A stretch of 10,499 nucleotides of DNA. Origin: Chloroflexota bacterium. GTDB taxonomy: Bacteria; Chloroflexota; Dehalococcoidia; SAR202; UBA11138. A program made the position numbers and the translations under genes. Location: NCBI GenBank assembly GCA_022566975.1, contig JADFHV010000045.1, positions 1-10,499 of the forward strand, in the 5' to 3' direction. The notes under the pieces were generated by a model, which was not told the DNA's origin, searched no databases, and was given only the letters and a program-made list of their open reading frames with translations. Of this stretch, positions 5,643 through 10,499 are shown piece by piece (positions within the stretch are counted from its first letter, which is position 1; each line of letters begins with the position of its first letter).

Positions 5643-6931
5643 GTGGGCACCGAGCGGGAAGGCACTAGCAGCGCTGCGACGCGGTCGTCTGAGTCCGCGT
5701 CAACACCCCGTGGGCGGTTCTCTCTGACGGGACCGCGAACGGAGCCTGCTCCGTGGGAGAGCGACCACGTACCCACCGCGACGCGTCGCCGGTCCCTGCT
5801 CCTTCCTGAGCGCCACCACCTTCCTGTTCTGGGCGTCGCTCTACCTCTACGTTCCTATCCTTCCCCAGCGCGCCGAGTCGGGTGGAGCGGGCCTCTCCAT
5901 GGTGGGAGCGGTCATAGCTTCCTACGCGATCGCCCAGCTCCTGTTGCGTGTTCCCATCGGCGTCTGGGCGGACTCTCACGGCCGGCACAAGCCCTTCGTA
6001 GTCGGGGGACTGCTGTTTGCCTCCTTGGGTGCTGTGAGCATGGCCGCCACCTCAGGCCGATGGCTTCTCTTTGCGGGCCGGGCCACGACCGGCATAGCCG
6101 CGGCAACATGGGTGGTCTCCACCGTCCATTTTTCCTCCTATTTTCCGGCGGATCGGTCCGTTAGGGGGATAGGGATCATCAGCTTCGTAAACAGCTCCGC
6201 CATGGTTGTCGCCACATTCCTGGGAGGTCGGCTAGCGCAGGCATGGGGAGCGGAGTCGGTCTTTTTCATCGCGGGAGGGCTGGGGATTGTCGGCGCCCTC
6301 CTTTTGATGCCAGTCCCCGAACCCCGTAGGCACCGTGCGTCCGCTCCATGTGCAGGGACGCTCTTCCAGGTCGCCATCCACCCGGTGGTGCTGATGGCCT
6401 CCATGATGGCTATCCTGGTGCACTTCGCCAACGCGGCCACCATATCCAGCTTCACCCTTGTCTATGCGGCGCGCCTTGGCGCCTCCCCCCGGCGACCTCG
6501 GCCTAGTGAGCGCCATATATCTCGGGTCGGCGACCGTGTCGACGCTGCTCGCCGTGTACCTGGTGGAATGCCGAAGCTACCTCGGCACAGTGGGCCTGGG
6601 GGCAGGCATCATGGGCGCTGCCCTTCTGGTGAGCCCCACGATCACGGAGCTAGGACCGTTCGAAGGCCTCCAGGCGGTAATTGGGGCGGGCCGTGGCCTG
6701 ATTTACACTGCGCTCATGGCATTGAGTATCAGCGCAGTGGCTCCCGCCCACCGTGCTACGGCGATGGGTGTCTATCAGGCCCTCTCCGCCTTTGGGATGT
6801 TGGCCGGCCCGATAGTTGGGGGCGCTGCGGCGGATGGCCTTGGCATCGGCTGTGTCTTCTATATGTCGGGCGTGTCTGTTTTCCTGGCGGGAGGCGTGGC
6901 CATCCTGGCAATGAGGCGACGGAAACGTTAG
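5643..6931 (+). pseudogene. MFS transporter broken by two +1 frameshifts
   Basis: Read across three frames this is a complete 12-helix-type major facilitator of ~430 residues. Frame one (from GTG 5643) supplies an Arg/Ser/Pro-rich start up to TRRRSLLL. Near 5795-5806 the reading moves one base to SATTFLFWASLYLYVPILP and runs through helices 1-7, including the MFS motif A between helices 2 and 3 (GVWADSHGRHKPF). At a run of six C (6485-6490) it moves one base again, giving GDLGLVSAIYLGSA and helices 8-12, ending ILAMRRRKR and TAG at 6929-6931. Each break looks like one extra base. The start is uncertain: AGGGAGG (5621-5627) is 15 bases from GTG 5643, and the 55-residue tail before helix 1 is atypical. 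Substrate is unknown. This is either a decayed gene or base errors in the assembly. Confidence 0.75.
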
Positions 6932-6989
6932 AGCAGGTGTCACCGCCTCCCGCCGGAATGTTAGGTCGATAGCAGAAAGGAGTCACAGA

Positions 6990-7457
6990 ATGTCGTCAAA
7001 GGAGACCTACTTCCAGCTCCCAGCGATGCCAGTCTCGAGTCAAGTGACATGGGACGGCGTTGAAGTCGTTGGACTGGTGAGGACGCCGTTGTCCCTAAAT
7101 ATGGAAGACCTTGCCCAGTTTTCCCGGTCGAAGGCCGTCCTGGATTTCCGGTGCCACGACGGTTGGGTGGCGCCTGCACAGAGGTGGGAGGGGGTGCCGG
7201 TGTCGACGGTACTGGACCAGGCTGACGCAGATCTCGACGCCAACTACGTGAGCTTCAGCTGTGGGGAATTCGTCCATACCCTTACGCTGGAAGAGGCGAA
7301 GGCACCGGATACGCTGCTTGCGGTCCAGCTTAACGGCCAGTCCGTGTCACATAAGAACGGGGGCCCATGTCGGCTGGTGGCGGGGGACAGAATGGGGCCC
7401 GCCCACGTCAAGTGGCTCCAGCGCATAGAGGTTACCAACGAGGCGCCTGACGGCTGA
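6990..7457 (+). CDS. Stand-alone SUOX-type molybdopterin-binding domain protein
   Basis: A 155-residue protein consisting almost wholly of the sulfite-oxidase/YedY-type oxidoreductase molybdopterin-binding domain. ATG 6990 follows AAAGGAG (6976-6982). Recognisable blocks are VTWDGVEVVGLVRTPLSL, DFRCHDGWVAPAQRWEGVPV, DANYVSFSCGEFVHTLTLEEA, VQLNGQSVSHKNGGPCRLV and VKWLQRIEVTN. Cys55 in DFRCHDGW occupies the place of the Mo-coordinating Cys. There is no Tat or Sec signal and no heme or Ig-like dimerisation domain, so it should act in the cytoplasm or with a partner. It follows the broken transporter by 58 bases and precedes the aldehyde oxidoreductase fragment. Short proteins of this type are usually uncharacterised; the substrate cannot be told from the sequence. 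Confidence 0.85.
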   Translation: MSSKETYFQLPAMPVSSQVTWDGVEVVGLVRTPLSLNMEDLAQFSRSKAVLDFRCHDGWVAPAQRWEGVPVSTVLDQADADLDANYVSFSCGEFVHTLTLEEAKAPDTLLAVQLNGQSVSHKNGGPCRLVAGDRMGPAHVKWLQRIEVTNEAPDG

Positions 7458-7499
7458 GCCAGCGGTCCGTTATCGGTCTGACACGCATGGCGTTGGCGC

Positions 7500-7516
7500 G
7501 TAACGCTCACGTAACG
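7500..7516 (+). promoter_or_regulatory. GTAACG direct-repeat box before the aldehyde oxidoreductase fragment
   Basis: The sequence is GTAACG-CTCAC-GTAACG, both hexamers perfect, 11 bp period. A -10-like CATACC (7529-7534) lies at the same offset from the box as TATAAA does in the cupredoxin 2 promoter. The start codon at 7584 is 67 bp downstream. The promoter looks intact although the gene behind it is truncated. Confidence 0.6.
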
Positions 7517-7583
7517 CCGTGATGCTCCCATACCACCTGGCCTTCGACGCCGCACTGCAAACTCCAGGGCAAGGAGTCACATC

Positions 7584-7770
7584 ATGACGATACTTGGAGG
7601 ATACCGGCCTCACATCCCGCGCATAGACCTGACCAACGAGTCCATCGTCAGGGAGCCCCTTCCCGACGAGGAGGTCCTGCGCAAATGCGTCGGTGGGACC
7701 GGACTGGGCCTGTACCTCCTGCTGCGCGACGCCCCGCCGCAGGCCAGGGCGACCGACCCGGAGGCCCCAC
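7584..7770 (+). pseudogene. Aldehyde:ferredoxin oxidoreductase, N-terminal fragment
   Basis: ATG 7584 follows AAGGAGT (7571-7577). The first ~60 codons read MTILGGYRPHIPRIDLTNES, then EPLPDEEVLRKCVGGTGLGL and YLLLRDAPPQARATDPEAP. This is the characteristic start of AOR-family tungsten/molybdenum aldehyde:ferredoxin oxidoreductases, where the GGxGLG loop contacts the pterin. Full family members are about 600 residues with a 4Fe-4S cluster and two pterins. Here, just where the family continues DPLxPEN, the frame becomes nonsense (Gly/His/Arg-rich) and a membrane protein begins in another frame. Over 85 % of the enzyme is missing, most simply by a deletion. It cannot be active. The GTAACG box, -10 and ribosome binding site in front are kept. 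Confidence 0.75.
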
Positions 7771-7776
7771 CTGGGC

Positions 7777-8202
7777 ATGGGCATGCTGCTGGGCGGCGTG
7801 ACCTTCTTGCTGGCCACCATTCTCGGCGCACTGCGCGGCGGCAGCGGACGTGTACAGGAGGCCCTGGGCGCGGAGATCAAGCTGATCAAGCCGCCCATGA
7901 CAGCCCGGCTGTTCCCCATGGTCATGATGATGGGCATGATGATTCTGATGGCGGCGCTTGTCATCGGGATCGTCCTCGCGACGCTGACCTACGACTACTG
8001 GAACCACTCCATCGCCGCTCAGCTGAACCCAAGCCCGGGCGGGCTGCTGGCCGACCTGGGCACCATCAACGCGGTACAGCTCTGGCTTGAGCCGTTCAAG
8101 TTCGTCGGGTTGGCTCGTGCGACTGGCATTGGCCTGGCGCTGGCCACCATCGTGCGGGTGCTGCGCTGGCAGTCGAGCCGCCTTTGGGACCTCCTGTCGT
8201 AA
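7777..8202 (+). CDS. Met-rich three-helix membrane protein, possibly 5'-truncated
   Basis: From ATG 7777 (or 7783) this frame gives ~141 residues with three strong hydrophobic helices: MGMLLGGVTFLLATILGAL, a very Met-rich one around LFPMVMMMGMMILMAALVI, and FVGLARATGIGLALATIVRVL. A soluble loop, YDYWNHSIAAQLNPSPGG and on, lies between helices 2 and 3. The end WQSSRLWDLLS and TAA is natural. The frame is also open upstream to 7693, inside the aldehyde oxidoreductase fragment. GGAGG at 7760-7764 is 12 bases before ATG 7777, a poor spacing, so the true start may have been removed by the same deletion. I do not recognise the family. Met-rich helices can bind Cu(I), which would fit two cupredoxins nearby, but ATG-rich low complexity could explain them too. 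Confidence 0.55.
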   Translation: MGMLLGGVTFLLATILGALRGGSGRVQEALGAEIKLIKPPMTARLFPMVMMMGMMILMAALVIGIVLATLTYDYWNHSIAAQLNPSPGGLLADLGTINAVQLWLEPFKFVGLARATGIGLALATIVRVLRWQSSRLWDLLS

Positions 8203-8295
8203 GGCCCCACCGAGGTCCCCAAAATGGGAGGACAGGAGAGGACGGGCCCGGACGCTTAGAGGATGGGACGACGACGAAAGGTGGGTGAGGCAACG

Positions 8296-9579
8296 ATGCC
8301 TGAGATAGGCTCCACGGCTACAGCGGACCTCGGAGCGGGAGTCAAGACGGGCTCGGTCTACGAGATGGCGGTCCAGCAGTTCCAGGCCGCCGCCGACCGC
8401 CTGGGCGTTGACGAGGGAACGCGGCAGATACTCAGTTACCCCAAGCGGGAGCTCACCGTCCACTTTCCCGTAAAGATGGACAGCGGCGACGTTGAGGTCT
8501 TCACCGGGTATCGCGTCCAGCACAACCTGGCCCGCGGCCCGGGCAAGGGAGGAATCAGGTACCATCCCGACGTCACGCTGGACGAGGTCAAGGCGCTGGC
8601 GATGTGGATGACGTGGAAGTGCGCTGTAACCGGCATCCCCTACGGCGGCGCCAAGGGTGGCGTCACCTGCCAGCCCAAGACCATGTCGGAGAGTGAGCTG
8701 GAGGGCGTCACCAGGCGTTACGCCACCGAGATCTCCATCATGATCGGCCCCGACCGGGACATCCCCGCCCCGGACGTGAACACAGACGGCCGGATAATGG
8801 CCTGGATAATGGACACCATCAGCATGCACCAGGGCTTCACCGTCCCCGCCATCGTGACGGGCAAGCCTCTGAGCATCGGCGGGACCCTGGGACGCGTAGA
8901 AGCGACGGGCCGGGGCGTAATGATAGCCGCCCGAGAGGCGACGGCGGGCTCCCTCGAGGGCGCACGGGTCGCCGTCCAGGGCTACGGCAACGTCGGTCAT
9001 GTCGCGGCCCGGCTTCTCGCCCAGCAGGGATGCATCATCGTGGGGGCCTCCGACAGCACGAGCGGGGTCTACGCGGAGTCCGGTCTGGACCCCGACGCCC
9101 TCAAGGAGTACAAGGACATCAACAGGTCTCTGGCGGGTTTCCAGGGTGCCGGCCCGGTCTCGCCGCTGGACGTCCTCGAGCTCACATGCGACATCCTTGT
9201 GCCGGCGGCACTCGAGGGGCAGATAGACGCCGGCAACGCGGACCGGATTGAGGCTTCCATCATCGTGGAGGGCGCCAACGGGCCCACCACCCCGGAGGCA
9301 GACGCAATACTGGCGTCCAAGGGCGTTACGATAGTCCCGGACATACTGGCCAACGCCGGCGGCGTGGTCGTCTCCTATTTCGAGTGGGTGCAGGATATCC
9401 AAGGATACTTCTGGGACATCGACGAGGTAAACCAACGAATGGAGTCGGTGCTGGTCCGGAGCTTCGGCGAAGTGGCCGAGATCGCCGACAGCCAGGGAGT
9501 GCCTATGCGCGATGCCGCCATGCTGTTGGCCGTGCGCCGCGTCGTCGAGGCCATCAAAGTCCGTGGAGTGTACCCGTAA
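8296..9579 (+). CDS. gdhA: Glutamate dehydrogenase (Glu/Leu/Phe/Val dehydrogenase family)
   Basis: A 427-residue cytosolic enzyme that interconverts glutamate with 2-oxoglutarate and ammonia, normally as a hexamer. ATG 8296 is preferred because AAAGGTGG (8277-8284) lies 11 bases upstream and the family begins near there; ATG 8263 would add MGRRRKVGEAT without a good binding site. The dimerisation/substrate domain shows YRVQHNLARGPGKGGIRYHP, then MTWKCAVTGIPYGGAKGGV with the substrate and catalytic lysines, and GPDRDIPAPDVNTD. The Rossmann domain has VAVQGYGNVGHVAARLL, and GASDSTSGVY at the beta2 end. VPAALEGQID, VEGANGPTTPEAD and DILANAGGVVVSYFEWVQ complete the core. The length is usual for the family and nothing is missing. 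Codon third positions are strongly G/C, as expected of a well-expressed gene. The cofactor (NAD or NADP) cannot be assigned safely, and the gene looks like ordinary metabolism unrelated to the copper block. Confidence 0.95.
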   Translation: MPEIGSTATADLGAGVKTGSVYEMAVQQFQAAADRLGVDEGTRQILSYPKRELTVHFPVKMDSGDVEVFTGYRVQHNLARGPGKGGIRYHPDVTLDEVKALAMWMTWKCAVTGIPYGGAKGGVTCQPKTMSESELEGVTRRYATEISIMIGPDRDIPAPDVNTDGRIMAWIMDTISMHQGFTVPAIVTGKPLSIGGTLGRVEATGRGVMIAAREATAGSLEGARVAVQGYGNVGHVAARLLAQQGCIIVGASDSTSGVYAESGLDPDALKEYKDINRSLAGFQGAGPVSPLDVLELTCDILVPAALEGQIDAGNADRIEASIIVEGANGPTTPEADAILASKGVTIVPDILANAGGVVVSYFEWVQDIQGYFWDIDEVNQRMESVLVRSFGEVAEIADSQGVPMRDAAMLLAVRRVVEAIKVRGVYP

Positions 9580-9591
9580 GTCTATGGGGCG

Positions 9592-10227
9592 GTCATAAAT
9601 CTCCTTCTCGACGGTTGCGCTAACGAACTCGCGGTCAGAGATGAAGGCTCTGATGTGCCTGCCATCCTTAGGGCACACCAGCAGCTGTCGGGCAAGGTGG
9701 CGCGCGCCTTTCACGTTTTCCTTGACATCGTCGATGAACAGGATCCTGTCGCGAGGCAGTTTGCTGCTGCGAGCTAGCGCATCGTAAATTGACGGGCTCG
9801 GCTTCATGGCGCCCACCTCATACGACACAATCGCGGGATCGAATTCCCGCGCGAATGGCAGCCTCATTCGTTCGAGCTCCCAATGCGCCGGATGCGTGTT
9901 GCTACATAGCGCGATACGATAGTGTTTGGTCACGTGCTCCACGACATCGAACATGGCGGGGTTCGGCGTCGTCGAGGTATTGAAGATCTCCCTGAATTGT
10001 GCCTCCGAGATATCGAGTCCGAGTACCTGCCGGACCTGCCGAATGAAATCAGGCCAACTCTGTAACCCGGTCTCAAGGAGATACTTGCGCTCGGGCGTAT
10101 AGCAGGCTTCGAAGACCTCGTTCTCGGTCTTGCCGGAGAGCCGGGCGAACTCGCGAATCGGCGGTCCTTCGTCCACGAATGTGAGCACATTGCCCATGTC
10201 GAACGTGACTAGCTCGACAGCGGCCAA
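9592..10227 (-). CDS. HAD-superfamily hydrolase (YihX-like phosphatase), stop codon lost
   Basis: Read from TTG 10227, 7 bases after the ribosome binding site AGGAGG (complement of 10235-10240), the protein starts MAAVELVTFDMGNVLTFVDEG. HAD motif I is DMGNV with nucleophile Asp10 and Gly in place of the usual second Asp, as in YihX-type enzymes. The helical cap follows. Motif II is LCSNTHPAHW, motif III lysine is in GAMKPSPSIYDA, and motif IV is ILFIDDVKENVKGA. The family would end about 200-220 residues in, near DREFVSATVEKEIYDRP. In this frame no stop follows: the frame runs antisense through the whole dehydrogenase gene to 7648. A TAG in the next frame lies at 9594-9592, so a one-base slip near the end would restore a normal terminus; I end the feature there. 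A cytoplasmic phosphatase acting on a small phosphorylated substrate is likely. Confidence 0.8.
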
Positions 10228-10279
10228 AGCGAAACCTCCTCTCAAACTCCGGGCTCTCCTAGTGAAAGCGTCCAAAGTA

Positions 10280-10285
10280 ATTGTA
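10280..10285 (-). promoter_or_regulatory. Possible -10 box (TACAAT) for the HAD hydrolase
   Basis: On the - strand TACAAT lies about 53 bases before the TTG start, in a short AT-richer patch. I found no convincing -35 hexamer at 16-18 bases upstream, so this is only suggestive. Confidence 0.3.
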
Positions 10286-10341
10286 GAACAGCGCACCGTT
10301 GAGCGATTAGAAGCCCCAGATGTATCGGATTCAGAAGTCCT

Positions 10342-10499
10342 TCAGACGAAGGCGCCTGTTATAAATGCCTTGTTTCTGAACAGGCGGTAGCGGCTACCGG
10401 CTGGATCCGGGCGGGCTCGCCAGGCTTCCCCATCGGCAAGGACCATCGGTGTCCACTCACCGGTTGGTAGGTCGAGTCCGGCCCGATACCGACGCGTAG
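10342..10499 (-). CDS. Possible C-terminal end of an unidentified gene, cut by right edge
   Basis: On the - strand one frame is open from the right edge to a TGA at 10344-10342. It reads TRRYRAGLDLPTGEWTPMVL, then ADGEAWRARPDPAGSRYRLF and RNKAFITGAFV (51 residues). The composition is protein-like and the direction matches the HAD gene that follows 115 bases later. A second - strand frame is open over most of the same stretch, so the coding assignment is weak. I recognise no family. If it is not coding, the last 270 bases of the window hold only the HAD promoter region. Confidence 0.3.
   Translation of the reverse strand, partial: TRRYRAGLDLPTGEWTPMVLADGEAWRARPDPAGSRYRLFRNKAFITGAFV

Noticed and set aside
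6485..6490. Programmed +1 frameshift in the transporter
   Set aside because: A second unrelated shift is needed upstream, no stimulatory structure or stop at the slip site is evident, and a miscounted C run explains it better.
7648..9591. Long - strand open frame continuing the HAD gene antisense to the dehydrogenase
   Set aside because: The residues are a Gly/Asp/His/Arg-rich antisense translation of a strongly coding, intact gene, with no domain of their own. High GC keeps such frames open.
9580..9600. Bidirectional terminator between the dehydrogenase and HAD genes
   Set aside because: There is no inverted repeat with flanking T/A tracts in this short gap.
10130..10390. + strand frame over the start of the HAD gene
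   Set aside because: It overlaps the clear HAD start and its ribosome binding site on the other strand and has no domain.
10440..10499. tRNA-like T-arm (GGTCGAGTCC) near the right edge
   Set aside because: It lacks the GGTTCGA loop sequence, and no acceptor, D or anticodon arms can be folded around it.
1..10499. CRISPR array, insertion sequence or phage attachment site
   Set aside because: I saw no regularly spaced identical repeats, no transposase motifs and no terminal inverted repeats with target duplications; the only sizeable repeat is the cupredoxin tail duplication.

Overview
The window is about 10.5 kb of GC-rich DNA (roughly 60 % by eye). Nearly all genes lie on the + strand; one gene, and possibly an edge fragment, lie on the - strand at the right. 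The lipoprotein signal peptides, the strong AGGAGG-type ribosome binding sites and the gene mix (HHE/hemerythrin-like tail, lipoprotein cupredoxins, aldehyde:ferredoxin oxidoreductase fragment, stand-alone SUOX-type molybdopterin domain, GDH) fit an environmental bacterium. A Chloroflexota (SAR202/Dehalococcoidia-like) origin is my guess only; nothing here proves taxonomy.

Layout. (1) 2-265: C-terminal end of a probable hemerythrin-like protein, cut by the left edge. (2) 266-4166: an intact block made of a regulatory intergenic region, lipoprotein cupredoxin 1 (590-1069), a membrane sensor histidine kinase (1185-2663), an OmpR/PhoB-family response regulator (2682-3371), a palindromic operator-like region and lipoprotein cupredoxin 2 (3558-4166). 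(3) 4167-8202: a scarred zone. It holds a partial duplication of the cupredoxin 2 tail joined to what looks like the first codons of a luciferase-like monooxygenase, an intact SAM methyltransferase (4690-5331), a small ORF broken by an in-frame stop, an MFS transporter broken by two frameshifts (5643-6931), an intact small SUOX-type molybdopterin-domain protein (6990-7457), and the first ~62 codons of an aldehyde:ferredoxin oxidoreductase abutting a Met-rich membrane protein. (4) 8296-9579: intact glutamate dehydrogenase, converging with (5) a HAD-family phosphatase on the - strand (10227 to about 9592) that has lost its expected stop. (6) 10342-10499: a possible - strand gene end at the right edge.

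The most interesting signal is non-coding. An 11-bp-phased direct repeat, GTAACG-N5-GTAACG, occurs in intergenic DNA at 409-425 (- strand), 501-517, 4280-4296 (second half GTAACA) and 7500-7516. A palindromic relative lies at 3447-3485, just upstream of a TATAAA box. Every + strand copy lies 70-100 bp upstream of a start codon with a ribosome binding site: cupredoxin 1, cupredoxin 2, the putative monooxygenase remnant, and the aldehyde oxidoreductase remnant. Tandem hexamers repeated every 11 bp are how PhoB/OmpR-type regulators bind DNA, and exactly such a regulator is encoded in the middle. I infer a local regulon: a sensor kinase/regulator pair controlling exported copper proteins and Mo/W- or flavin-dependent oxidoreductases, two of which have since been deleted while their promoters remain.
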